A stretch of 64,000 nt of DNA. Source: an uncultured Oscillospiraceae bacterium (lineage in GTDB: Bacteria > Bacillota > Clostridia > Oscillospirales > Oscillospiraceae). The stretch covers positions 1 through 64,000 of the forward strand of contig CANQTO010000010.1 in the NCBI GenBank assembly GCA_947626785.1, written 5' to 3'. The position numbers were made by a program, and so were the translations under genes. The notes beneath the pieces are model-generated. The model did no database searches. It was not told where the DNA came from and worked only from the letters and a program-made list of their open reading frames with translations. Positions 23,902 to 32,061 of this stretch are shown in pieces (within the stretch, counting starts at the first letter, position 1; each line of letters starts with the position of its first letter).

Positions 23902-25056
23902 ATGAAAAAGTTAAAGCCCTATATCAAGTATTTCTTCCAGCATGCGGACATGTTCCTCTTTACCATGTGCCTGATCTGCTCCTTCTACGGTCTGGCTATG
24001 GTCTCCCACACCCTGCCGGATATGTACGCCGCCCACTGGGTGGCCAGTACGCCCACCCGGATGATGATCGTGCAGATCTTCTCCATGCTGCTGGGCATCG
24101 GGGCCTTTGTGGTCCTGACGGTGGTGGACGCGGACCTGCTGGCCAAACAGTGGAAATGGCTGTGCCTTGTGAACTTGGGGCTGCTGGTGGCTCTGTACAT
24201 CTTCGGCCAGGACGACGGCACCGGCAATAAGAGCTGGATCCGTTTCGCCGGCATCGGCATCCAGCCCTCGGAGGTCATCAAGGTCATCTATATCATCGTG
24301 GCCGCCAAGCAGATGTCCTATCTGAAAGAGTATAAGGATATGAACGGCTTTCTGTCGGTGGTGCAGATGGTGGCCCACGCGGGCATCGTCTTCGTGCTCA
24401 TCGTCCTCGTCTCCGCCGACCTGGGCAGCGCCGCCATCATCCTGGGTATTCTGGTGGTCATGCTCTTCGCCCTGGGCCTGAAGCTCTACTGGTTTGCCGC
24501 CGGAGGCGCTGCGGCGGCCGCCATGATCCCTCTGCTGTGGACCTATTTTCTCAAGGACTACCAGAAGCAGCGCCTGATCGCCCCCTATGCCCGGGAGCTG
24601 GTGGACCCGGACGGCTGGGGCATCTCCTGGCAGACCGAGCAGAGCAAGCTGACTCTGGCCTCCGGCCGCCTCACCGGCGTGGACGCGGACCACACGGTCA
24701 CCACCTTTACCGGCAAGCACACGGACTTTATCTTCTCCTCCACCGGGGAGACTCTGGGCATGGTGGGCTGCATCGTCATCATGATCCTGCTGACCATCAT
24801 CATCGTCCACTGCGTCCGGGTGGGGCTCCACTCCGGCCGTACCTTCGATATGCTGCTGTGCGTGGGCGTGGCCGCCGGCATCACCTGCCAGACCTTCATC
24901 AACATCGGCATGTGCATCGGCATCACCCCGGTCATCGGCATCACGCTGCCCTTCTTCAGCTACGGCGGCTCGTCCATGATGACCACCTTCGCCGCCATGG
25001 GCCTGGTCTCCGGCGTCAAGTACAAGCCGAAGCCGCAATTGTTCTCCATGTTTTAA
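23902..25056 (+). CDS. rodA: SEDS family peptidoglycan polymerase (RodA/FtsW)
   Basis: 384 residues, about ten membrane helices. Family motifs: GNKSWIRFAGIGIQPSEVIK, SADLGSA (the catalytic Asp), GKHTDFIFSSTGETLG and NIGMCIGITPVIGITLPFFSYGGSSMM. Such proteins polymerise glycan strands with a partner class B PBP. RodA versus FtsW cannot be settled, but there is no division cluster around it. Monocistronic with a promoter inside an inverted repeat. Confidence 0.9.
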   Translation: MKKLKPYIKYFFQHADMFLFTMCLICSFYGLAMVSHTLPDMYAAHWVASTPTRMMIVQIFSMLLGIGAFVVLTVVDADLLAKQWKWLCLVNLGLLVALYIFGQDDGTGNKSWIRFAGIGIQPSEVIKVIYIIVAAKQMSYLKEYKDMNGFLSVVQMVAHAGIVFVLIVLVSADLGSAAIILGILVVMLFALGLKLYWFAAGGAAAAAMIPLLWTYFLKDYQKQRLIAPYARELVDPDGWGISWQTEQSKLTLASGRLTGVDADHTVTTFTGKHTDFIFSSTGETLGMVGCIVIMILLTIIIVHCVRVGLHSGRTFDMLLCVGVAAGITCQTFINIGMCIGITPVIGITLPFFSYGGSSMMTTFAAMGLVSGVKYKPKPQLFSMF

Positions 25057-25062
25057 AACGCG

Positions 25063-25095
25063 AAAACCGCGCCGGATGATCTCCGGCGCGGTTTT
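25063..25095. terminator. Bidirectional terminator
   Basis: Perfect 14-bp stem AAAACCGCGCCGGA/TCCGGCGCGGTTTT between convergent genes. Confidence 0.9.
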
Positions 25096-25097
25096 GT

Positions 25098-25871
25098 TCA
25101 CATGAGAGGGGGCTCCTGATCCCCGCCAAAGGGGAGGAAGACGGCGGTGCCGCCGGTGCGCAGGCGCTCATAATAGAGTGTGTAGCACATGTTCATATAG
25201 GGGACGGTCCAGATCTGCACCAGAGCCAGCAGGCCCAGACCGGGCGTGCTGGACAGAGAGGTCAGCAGCAGCCAGCCAAAGAAGCTCAGCTCCAGGATGA
25301 ACCGCTCCATCTTGTGCCCCGCCATCATGCGCTTGCTCTCCCGGATGCAGTCCATGACGGAGTACTCCGGGTGGTCGATGAGCAGATAGGGGGCCAGGCA
25401 GTACCGGTAGGCGGCGATGATGCCGGGGATGACGAGCAGCAGGCTCCACAGGCCCACCAGCAGGTTGGTGACGATCTCCAGCAGGATGATCCGCCAGAAG
25501 AAGCCGAAGCCGTCCAGCAGGTTGCCGTAGCTGGGGCTGTCGCCCCGGACGGTGCGCAGCAGGAAGATCAAAAAGCCCATCGACACGACGGAGAGCGAGA
25601 GCGAGAGCAGTATATAGATGGCGATCGCTCCGCCGCTGGGCATCATATCCTGAGCCAGGCGGGCGGCATAGTCCAGATTGCCGTTCTCTATATGCTCCAG
25701 CATCTGCTGATACCGGGACATGGACATGCTGCCGTACATGAGCCGGGAGGAGAGCAGCGAGAGGAGGATGTTCAGCGCGCAGTACAGCGCGCCGACCGCT
25801 ACCGCATTGGGTTTGGACTGGCTGATGATACGCTTGGCGCTGGCCTTCAGCGCGGCCGTGGAAAACGGCAT
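25098..25871 (-). CDS. DUF975 family membrane protein
   Basis: 257 residues, four to six hydrophobic segments. LLLVIPGIIAAYRYCLAPYLLIDHPEYSVMDCIRESKRMMAGHK is the DUF975 core, here recognised from IPGIIAAYRY, the acidic DHPE and SKRMMAGHK. ATG 25871 follows GCGGAGG. Function of the family is unknown. Monocistronic. Confidence 0.88.
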   Translation of the reverse strand: MPFSTAALKASAKRIISQSKPNAVAVGALYCALNILLSLLSSRLMYGSMSMSRYQQMLEHIENGNLDYAARLAQDMMPSGGAIAIYILLSLSLSVVSMGFLIFLLRTVRGDSPSYGNLLDGFGFFWRIILLEIVTNLLVGLWSLLLVIPGIIAAYRYCLAPYLLIDHPEYSVMDCIRESKRMMAGHKMERFILELSFFGWLLLTSLSSTPGLGLLALVQIWTVPYMNMCYTLYYERLRTGGTAVFLPFGGDQEPPLM

Positions 25872-25976
25872 GGAAGATCACCTCCGCAAAATAGCATTGA
25901 AATTTTGCCTGATTTCAATATAGCATCCCCGGCGGAGGATGTAAAGAAAAAATAGGAGAAGAACGCGAAAAAACTC

Positions 25977-26005
25977 TTGACAATCGGCCGGACTGATGCT
26001 ATTAT
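25977..26005 (+). promoter_or_regulatory. Promoter of tRNA-Leu
   Basis: TTGACA (25977-25982), 17-bp spacer, TATTAT (26000-26005). Confidence 0.8.
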
Positions 26006-26024
26006 AATCAAGCGTTCCAGAGAT

Positions 26025-26112
26025 GCGCGAGTGGTGGAATTGGCAGACTCGCTAGATTCAGGTTCTAGTGCTCACTCCGGGCGTGCGGGTTCAAGTCCCG
26101 CCTCGCGCACCA
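26025..26112 (+). tRNA. tRNA-Leu (anticodon CAG)
   Basis: 88 nt with encoded CCA. Acceptor GCGCGAG/CTCGCGC, D arm with GG in the loop, anticodon stem CTAGA/TCTAG around TTCAGGT (CAG at 34-36, reads CUG), the long variable arm of class II tRNAs, and T arm GCGGG-TTCAAGT-CCCGC. A strong terminator overlaps the CCA end. Confidence 0.96.
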
Positions 26113-26150
26113 ACAAAGAGGGCCGGTCGGCAGACCGGCCCTCTTTGTTG
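26111..26150 (+). terminator. Terminator of tRNA-Leu
   Basis: 18-bp perfect stem CAACAAAGAGGGCCGGTC with its complement around GGCA; the first two bases are the end of the tRNA CCA. Confidence 0.85.
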
Positions 26151-26164
26151 GTGCGGCCAGGGGG

Positions 26165-26269
26165 TGTGAATGGGTCCGTCCGCGCTCTGCGCGGGTTCGG
26201 GCGACGGCGGCGCTTTGCGCCGCCTAGTGCCGCGAAGCGGCGTCAAGTCCCGCAAAATTATTTCACATA
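26165..26269. repeat. Hairpin cluster with split T-arm sequence
   Basis: GTGTGAA (26165-26171) and TTTCACA (26261-26267 approximately) close a segment with hairpins CGCGC/GCGCG, GGCGGCGC-ttt-GCGCCGCC and GCCGC-gaa-GCGGC. GCGGGTTC (26191-26198) and AAGTCCCGC (26245-26253) together reproduce the T arm of the upstream tRNA-Leu, with 46 bases in between. No gene. Confidence 0.5.
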
Positions 26270-26277
26270 GAAACGAA

Positions 26278-26325
26278 AATCCGGCCGCTGTTCAGAAAAT
26301 GTGAGCAGAGGCCGGATTCTTTTTC
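26278..26325 (+). terminator. Orphan terminator-like hairpin
   Basis: AATCCGGCC/GGCCGGATT followed by CTTTTTC. No gene is recognised directly upstream of it. Confidence 0.55.
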
Positions 26326-26354
26326 TTTACAAGCTTTTTTTGCCGTGTTAAAAT
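26326..26354 (+). promoter_or_regulatory. Promoter of the leader RNA/SLOG gene
   Basis: TTTACA, 17-bp spacer, TAAAAT. The expected start point (about 26361) coincides with the first base of a long inverted repeat. Confidence 0.65.
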
Positions 26355-26359
26355 AACTC

Positions 26360-26526
26360 TGCCACACAAACTAAATAAAAGGCAAATATCATGGAGTCGC
26401 TTTTTTGTTTCGGCAAAAATGCAGACTTCTAATTTGGCGTTCTCCATGAGATTTGTCAAAGTTTGTGTGGCAGCAAATCGAAGCTCTGCGTTTTTCGGCG
26501 TGCGGCTTCGGCTGCACGCCTTTTTT
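26360..26526 (+). ncRNA. Structured leader or small RNA ending in a terminator
   Basis: From the predicted start point the transcript folds on itself: TGCCACACAAAC (26360-26371) pairs with GTTTGTGTGGCA (26461-26472), and CAAATATCATGGAG (26383-26396) with CTCCATGAGATTTG (26442-26455), one mismatch; the two helices are separated by an asymmetric internal loop. Then comes an intrinsic terminator, GGCGTGC/GCACGCC plus six T (26497-26526), 22 bases before the SLOG start codon. Either an attenuated leader or a free RNA of about 165 nt with a rod shape like 6S RNA. No known riboswitch class was recognised. Confidence 0.55.
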
Positions 26527-26548
26527 ATGTGGGAAAGAGAGCTGCAAA

Positions 26549-27064
26549 ATGAGAGAAAAATGCTGTGCCATACTGGGAAGCCCGCCCGCGACTTTTCCCT
26601 GGGGCTATGACGAGGAGGACCCGGCCTGCGCGTCCCTACGGCTGCTGCTCCTCAACCGGATCACCCTGCTGCGGACCCAGGGCGTCACGGACTTCTATGT
26701 GATCCTGGACGCCGGGGTGGGCCTCTACGCCGCGGAGAGCGTCGCCCAGCTGCGGGTAAATGACGAGGCCCTCCGGCTGATCTGCGCCGTCCCCTGGGAG
26801 GGCCAGGCCACCAAATGGACGCCGGAGCTGAGAGAGCGGTATTTCAATGTACAAGCTGTGTGCTCAGAGGTGATAACAGTCTCGTCGGTCCGGACCGCCG
26901 ACTGCGAGATCACCGCCATGCTCAACGCCATCGACCGGGCTGATACGGTGCTTGCCGTATCCGGCGAGGGGGACGCCCTGCTCCCGGTGGCCCTGCGCTA
27001 CGCGGAGCAGCTGCACCGCCGCATCATCTTGTTGGATTCTGACACGGAAAAACTGCGGGTATGA
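26549..27064 (+). CDS. SLOG-domain protein (DUF1273/YpsA-like)
   Basis: 171 residues from ATG 26549; the frame runs further upstream but through the terminator, and GGGAAAGAGAG precedes this ATG. The Rossmann-like layout fits the SLOG superfamily: N-terminal AILGSPPATF, then ITLLRTQGVTDFYVILDAGVGLYAAESV (the nucleotide-binding turn), LRLICAVPWEGQATKW and a late ADTVLAVSGEGDALLPVALRYAEQ. YpsA-like proteins bind nucleotide-type ligands. It sits alone behind a structured leader with a terminator. Confidence 0.72.
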   Translation: MREKCCAILGSPPATFPWGYDEEDPACASLRLLLLNRITLLRTQGVTDFYVILDAGVGLYAAESVAQLRVNDEALRLICAVPWEGQATKWTPELRERYFNVQAVCSEVITVSSVRTADCEITAMLNAIDRADTVLAVSGEGDALLPVALRYAEQLHRRIILLDSDTEKLRV

Positions 27065-27134
27065 CCCCGCTCAAGCAGAAAACAATGCCCTCCGCGGACA
27101 TAAGTTCCGCGGAGGGCGTTTGATGCTTTCCCGG

Positions 27135-27785
27135 TCAGTCGATGGCCTCCAGCAGCTTCTGCGCTACCCGAGACTGGACCTCGATGTAATAGGCCGTCTC
27201 GGCCGTGCTCATGTCTTCGCTCTCCCAGTTGTCAAAATCCTCGGCCAGCTCTGTGTATTTGGTCATATACGCCGCGTAGTCGGCCAGCAGGCTCAGATCT
27301 GTCCCGTCCGAAGCCTCGTATTTCTTCATGAAGGCCACGTACTCGTCGATGAAAGCCTCATAGCTGTCCATGGCCGCCTTGAAATCCGGGTCCAGCTCGC
27401 CGCTGTCCTCTTCCTCCGCAGGCTCCTCCCGGACATCCTCCTCGACCGGTTCAGAGGGCTCCGGCTCCGCTGTCTTTTCCGGCGCGGCGGTCTCGGGAGC
27501 GCGGGTCTCCCCGGCGATCCTGGCGGCGGGCGCGGGGGCATCGTCCTTCCGGTTGCGGATGTTGCTGACCACGACCACGAGAGCCACGATGACGATGAGG
27601 ATGAACCACCATCTCAGGAAGAAGGGCTTCTTCTTTTTGACCTTTCGCGCGCTCGGATAGGACTCGCCGGCCGGGTATTCCAGCTTCAGAGCGGGCGGCG
27701 TCTCAGGGGCCGCCGCGTCCGCCCGCGCCCCACATTCCGGGCAGAACCTGCCCTCAAATTCAGTCCCACATTGTTTGCATTTCAT
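27135..27785 (-). CDS. Zinc-ribbon membrane protein
   Basis: 216 residues. CKQCG (3-7) and CPECG (15-19) form an N-terminal cytoplasmic zinc ribbon. A basic stretch (KVKKKKPFFLRWW) leads into one membrane helix (residues 56-75), then an acidic Pro/Glu-rich linker and a helical extracytoplasmic domain with DPDFKAAMDSYEAFIDEYVAFMKKY written as repeated aromatic heptads. Similar proteins are annotated as DUF6591-type. It is 18 bases behind the MerR-like gene, same transcript. Function unknown. Confidence 0.75.
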   Translation of the reverse strand: MKCKQCGTEFEGRFCPECGARADAAAPETPPALKLEYPAGESYPSARKVKKKKPFFLRWWFILIVIVALVVVVSNIRNRKDDAPAPAARIAGETRAPETAAPEKTAEPEPSEPVEEDVREEPAEEEDSGELDPDFKAAMDSYEAFIDEYVAFMKKYEASDGTDLSLLADYAAYMTKYTELAEDFDNWESEDMSTAETAYYIEVQSRVAQKLLEAID

Positions 27786-27803
27786 GATAATTTCCTCCTG
27801 ATC

Positions 27804-28253
27804 TCAATTTATTTCGAGTTCGTTCAGTTCTCCAAGCGCCGGCATGCCCCTGTCCAGAATGGCGAGGACATCCCGGAACAGCTCATTCAGCGGCTGCGCG
27901 CCGCCGCCGGCCAGCCGGTCCCTCAGATACCGGGCCGCCAGCAGCCGGTTTTCGGAGAGCCGGCATTTCTCGGAGAGCCGGCAGATCTGCCGGTCCAGCT
28001 CTTCGAGCCGCAGATACTCCCGGCCGGCCAGCATGGCTTTGAGGGCCTCGTCGGGCCAGTCCAGCTCCTTGCAGAGGGCGATGACCAGAAGCTGCTCCAC
28101 GTCGATGTCCGAATAGAGCCAGTATCCGCTCTCGGATTTTTCCGACGGCAGGAAAATGCCCCGCTCGATGAAATACTTGATCTTGCGCCGCGGTATTCCG
28201 GTAAGCTTTTCCACCTCCCCCACCGTTTTAACGGCCGATTTCGTTGTGTTCAT
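27804..28253 (-). CDS. MerR-like transcriptional regulator
   Basis: 149 residues. Helix-turn-helix at residues 10-40: TVGEVEKLTGIPRRKIKYFIERGIFLPSEK, followed by YWLYSDIDVEQLLVIALCKEL, the MerR wing and linker; a long helix follows with no cysteine metal site. Divergent from the ABC exporter operon and in an operon with the zinc-ribbon membrane protein, so it may sense a stress that concerns both. Confidence 0.8.
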   Translation of the reverse strand: MNTTKSAVKTVGEVEKLTGIPRRKIKYFIERGIFLPSEKSESGYWLYSDIDVEQLLVIALCKELDWPDEALKAMLAGREYLRLEELDRQICRLSEKCRLSENRLLAARYLRDRLAGGGAQPLNELFRDVLAILDRGMPALGELNELEIN

Positions 28254-28284
28254 GTTCTTTCCCCTTCCATCATGATGCTAAAAC

Positions 28285-28300
28285 CGGCCGATATCGGCCG
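28285..28300. promoter_or_regulatory. Perfect palindrome upstream of the MerR-like gene
   Basis: CGGCCGATATCGGCCG, 32 bases before the ATG. Between here and 28553 there is also a stem GCGCGAAA/TTTCGCGC (about 28334-28384) and GTTCAT-N9-ATGAAC (28451-28471); no gene in the gap. Confidence 0.5.
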
Positions 28301-28553
28301 TCAAGCCCGAAATCCCGCTTTTTTTCGGGATCCTAGCCAGCGGCGCGAAAGGCCGGTCTTCCATGATGGAACGTGTTTTTCGCGCGAATGGGGAGAAAAA
28401 TCAAAGGCGGAAAAGCCCGGAGATCAGGAGTAATAATAAATTCATAATTCGTTCATGAAAACCCAATGAACTCCAAACAAAAATACGATATAAGTCAACT
28501 ATTACAGGTAATTCGTGCGGGAAATGAGCGCGCCGGGGGACAGGAGACAGGAG

Positions 28554-29258
28554 ATGCCGGAATTTATCACTTTTGAGAAGGTCAGGAAGACATATCAGGT
28601 GGGCGAGGTGGAGATCCACGCCCTGAAGGAGGCCAGCTTCACGGTCCGGCAGGGGGAGATCTGCGTGATCGTGGGGGCCTCCGGAGCAGGGAAGACCACC
28701 ATCCTCAACATCCTGGGCGGGATGGACACCGTGACCGGCGGCCAGGTCTGGCTGGACGGGCAGGAGATCTCCGCCTATAAGGAGAAGCAGCTCACCGCCT
28801 ACCGGCGCAGCGACGTGGGCTTCGTCTTCCAGTTTTACAACCTGATCCCCAACCTGACGGCCCTGGAGAACGTGGAGATGGCGGTACAGATCTGCAAGGA
28901 CCATCTGGACCCGGCGGAGGTGCTGGGGGAGGTGGGCCTCTCGGAGCGGCGGGACAATTTCCCCGCCCAGCTCTCCGGCGGGGAGCAGCAGCGGGTGGCC
29001 ATTGCCCGGGCCCTGGCCAAAAAGCCCAAGCTGCTGCTGTGCGACGAGCCCACGGGGGCTCTGGACTACGCCACCGGCAAGGCCATTTTGAAGCTCCTGC
29101 AGGACACCAGCCGCCGGACCGGGATGACCGTGGTGATCGTCACCCACAACTCCGCCCTCTGCGGTATGGCCGACCGGGTGATCCGGGTCAAGAGCGGCGC
29201 CGTCCAGTCCGAGACCGAGAACCCGGCCCCCGTGCCGGTCGAGCAGATCGAGTGGTGA
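28554..29258 (+). CDS. ABC transporter ATP-binding protein (MacB/LolD type)
   Basis: 234 residues from ATG 28554 (GGAGACAGGAG upstream). Walker [10 protein letters not shown] near residue 39, Q-loop [18 protein letters not shown], signature [16 protein letters not shown] and Walker [13 protein letters not shown]. FQxYNL and the GALD D-loop are typical for MacB/FtsE-type mechanotransmission ATPases. The permease gene starts four bases behind its stop codon. Confidence 0.94.
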   Translation: MPEFITFEKVRKTYQVGEVEIHALKEASFTVRQGEICVIVGASGAGKTTILNILGGMDTVTGGQVWLDGQEISAYKEKQLTAYRRSDVGFVFQFYNLIPNLTALENVEMAVQICKDHLDPAEVLGEVGLSERRDNFPAQLSGGEQQRVAIARALAKKPKLLLCDEPTGALDYATGKAILKLLQDTSRRTGMTVVIVTHNSALCGMADRVIRVKSGAVQSETENPAPVPVEQIEW

Positions 29259-29262
29259 GGGC

Positions 29263-31914
29263 ATGGGGGTCTTGCTGAAATCCACCCTCCGGGAGATCGG
29301 GGACAGCCTGGGCCGCTATCTGGCCATCTTAGTCATCATCGCGCTGGGCGTGGGCTTCTTTGCCGGGCTGCGGGCCTGCCGCCCAGCCTTTACCGGCACG
29401 GCGGAGGCGTATTTCGCCGCGCAGGACTTCTACGACTTCCGGCTTTTGTCCTCCCTGGGCTTCTCCCAGGACAGCGAGGAGGAGCTGGAACAACAGGAGG
29501 GGATCGCCTGCGCCGAGGGCGCGCTGTTCGAGGATGTGCTGGTAAACGGGGATGGGGGAGAGACGGTGCTCCGCTTCCACTCCATCACGGAAAAAGTCAA
29601 CCGCCTGACGCTGGTCTCCGGCCGGCTCCCGGCCTGTCCCTGGGAGTGCGTGCTGGACGCGGACGCCTTTGACGCGGGCTGCATCGGGCAGACGCTCAGT
29701 TTTTCAGAGAACAACAAACAGGAGACCCTGGACGCCTTTGCCGAGTCCAGCTTCATCGTGGTGGGGACGGTCCGCTCGCCGCTGTATATCAGCGTGGAGC
29801 GGGGCAACGCCTCCATCGGCGACGGACGGGTGGCGGCCTTCGCCTTCGTCCCCCGGGACGCGTTCACGGCGGACTATGTCACGGAGCTGTACTTCACGCT
29901 GTCCGGCCGGCCGGCGGCCTACAGCCAGGCCTACGAGGACCGGGCCGAGGCCTTTGAGGAGAGGGCCGAGGCTCTGGCGGCGGAGCTGGCGGAAGACCGC
30001 TACGAGGAGCTTCTCTCCACGGGCCGGGCCGAGATCGAGGACGCCCGGACCGAGCTTTCCGACGCCCGGAGAGAGCTGGACGAGAAGAAAGAGGAGGCCG
30101 TGGAGGAGATGGCCGGGCAGATGGCGGCCTACGGCGTGACGGACACATCGGACATCCGGGCGGCCATCGACGAGGCTTTCCAGCCCTTTGAGGAGGAGCT
30201 GGCCGAGGGCTATGAGGACTTAGCCCAGGCGGAGAAGGACCTGGCGGACATCGAAGAGCCCTCCAGCACGGTACTGTCCCGGAGCGAGAACGCCGGTTAC
30301 GCCGCCTTCGACCAGGACGCGACGATCATTGAAAATATCTCCGTCGTCTTTCCCGTGTTCTTCTTTCTGGTGGCAGCGCTGGTCTGCGCCACCACCATGA
30401 AGCGCATGGTGGACGAGCAGCGGACCCAGATCGGCGTGTGGAAGGCCCTGGGCTACCGGCGGGGGGCGGTCAGCGGCAAGTATCTGCTCTATGCCGGCTC
30501 CGCCGGCCTGATCGGCGCTCTGGGCGGCTTCATGCTGGGAACAGGCTATCTTCCGGGGATCTTCTGGAAGGCCTACCGCTCCATCTATAACTTCTCCGAG
30601 GTGCTGACCTACTCTTTTGACGCCTGGATGTTCGCCTTTTCCATGGCGGTAGCCATGCTCTGTACGGTGGGCGTGGCCTGGGTCTGCTGCCGCCGGACCC
30701 TGCGGGAGGTCCCCGCCTCCATCCTCCGGCCTAAGACGCCCAAGAGCGGCAAGCGCATTTTGCTGGAGCGCTTCACGCCCCTCTGGCGGCGGCTCAGCTT
30801 TCTCTACAAGGTCTCTCTGCGCAATACGATCCGCTACCGGCAGCGCTTTCTCCTGATGATCCTGGGCATCAGCGGCTGCACGGCCCTGGTGCTCACCGGC
30901 TTCGGCATCCGGGACTCCATCCAGAACGTGGCGGAATATCAGTACGGCGAGGTGGTCCGCTACGACGCGGAGCTCAGCTTCACCGAAGCCCTCAGCCCGG
31001 AGCAGCGGGAGGCCTTTGCCAAAAAGCACGCGGGGGCGGCGGAGAGCCTGCTGTTTCTCTCCCGGAACAACGCCAGCCTCCTGGCCGGCGGCAGCTCAAA
31101 GGACGCGGCCCTGACCTGGGCCTGCGGGGACCTGGCCGGGTTCATAGACCTGCACGCCGGGGAGGAGCCGGTCGCGGCCCCGGTCGACGGGGAGCTGGTC
31201 CTGAGCCGGGGCCTGGCCGAGGCCCTCCACGTGGAACAAGGAGATACCGTGACCCTGGCAGACGAGGATTTCCACACGGTCCCCGCCACGGTGACCGGCG
31301 TGTTCGACAACTACATCGGCAGCTATGCCTTTGTCTCGGAGAGGACCATGCGGGACCTGTTCGGAGAGGCTGAAGTCAACGCCGCCTATGCCGTCTTCCC
31401 GGAGGGGGCGGACCAGGGCCAGGCCTATACGGACCTGGCCGGGGACGAGGATGTGAGCTATGTTGCCCTGAACCGGGACACCCGGGACACCATCGAGACC
31501 TCCTTTGCCAGCCTGAATCTGATCGTGGCGCTGATCATCCTCTGTGCCGGGGCCCTGGCCTTCATCGTGCTCTTCAACCTCATCAACATCAACATCAGCG
31601 AGCGGAACCGGGAGATCGCCACGCTCCGGGTGCTGGGCTTTTTCAACCGGGGGTCCGCGGCCTACGTGTTCCGGGAGGTCAATATCCTGACCTGGACAGG
31701 GGCGCTGCTGGGCCTGCCCCTGGGCAAGCTCCTCCACGCCTTTGCCATGTCTCAGATCAGGCCGGACGGCATGAGCTTTGGCATCCGCATTGCCCCGCTC
31801 AGCTACCTGTTCAGCCTCCTCATGACGCTCTTTTTCGCCGCGCTGGTCAAGCTGGCCATGGGGCAGAAGCTGAAAAAGATCCACATGGCGGAAGCCTTGA
31901 AATCTGTAGAATAA
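29263..31914 (+). CDS. FtsX-like ABC permease with large extracytoplasmic domain
   Basis: 883 residues. First helix at about 15-38, then an extracytoplasmic region with a coiled coil (TELSDARRELDEKKEEAVEEM near 260-285), then an FtsX domain with ENISVVFPVFFFLVAALVCATTMKRMV (near 363) and EQRTQIGVWKALGYRRG, a second extracytoplasmic domain (540-750), and a C-terminal FtsX module with NININISERNREIATLRVLGF. With the ATPase it forms a MacB-like exporter or a lipid or lipoprotein mover. Substrate unknown. Confidence 0.9.
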   Translation: MGVLLKSTLREIGDSLGRYLAILVIIALGVGFFAGLRACRPAFTGTAEAYFAAQDFYDFRLLSSLGFSQDSEEELEQQEGIACAEGALFEDVLVNGDGGETVLRFHSITEKVNRLTLVSGRLPACPWECVLDADAFDAGCIGQTLSFSENNKQETLDAFAESSFIVVGTVRSPLYISVERGNASIGDGRVAAFAFVPRDAFTADYVTELYFTLSGRPAAYSQAYEDRAEAFEERAEALAAELAEDRYEELLSTGRAEIEDARTELSDARRELDEKKEEAVEEMAGQMAAYGVTDTSDIRAAIDEAFQPFEEELAEGYEDLAQAEKDLADIEEPSSTVLSRSENAGYAAFDQDATIIENISVVFPVFFFLVAALVCATTMKRMVDEQRTQIGVWKALGYRRGAVSGKYLLYAGSAGLIGALGGFMLGTGYLPGIFWKAYRSIYNFSEVLTYSFDAWMFAFSMAVAMLCTVGVAWVCCRRTLREVPASILRPKTPKSGKRILLERFTPLWRRLSFLYKVSLRNTIRYRQRFLLMILGISGCTALVLTGFGIRDSIQNVAEYQYGEVVRYDAELSFTEALSPEQREAFAKKHAGAAESLLFLSRNNASLLAGGSSKDAALTWACGDLAGFIDLHAGEEPVAAPVDGELVLSRGLAEALHVEQGDTVTLADEDFHTVPATVTGVFDNYIGSYAFVSERTMRDLFGEAEVNAAYAVFPEGADQGQAYTDLAGDEDVSYVALNRDTRDTIETSFASLNLIVALIILCAGALAFIVLFNLININISERNREIATLRVLGFFNRGSAAYVFREVNILTWTGALLGLPLGKLLHAFAMSQIRPDGMSFGIRIAPLSYLFSLLMTLFFAALVKLAMGQKLKKIHMAEALKSVE

Positions 31915-31925
31915 CGGCCAAGCAA

Positions 31926-31963
31926 AAACCCGCGCCGGGATCACGTTCCCAGCGCGGGTCTTT
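31926..31963 (+). terminator. Terminator of the FtsX-type exporter
   Basis: AAACCCGCGC/GCGCGGGTCTTT stem with an inner GGGA/TTCCC pair. It marks the left edge of the AT-richer island; 31964-32061 contain nothing recognised. Confidence 0.75.
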
Positions 31964-32061
31964 GGCCCTCTCTGCCTCATGGCATGGAGCGGCTGTGTTC
32001 TATGCCTTCTCGTCCGCAGTCGCGGCGGGAAATCAAACGCGGAGCCGTTTCAAAAGCCCCC

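Noticed and set aside
26389-26571. 60-codon minus-strand frame in the SLOG leader
   Set aside because: It lies in the inverted repeat and terminator and has no convincing ribosome site.
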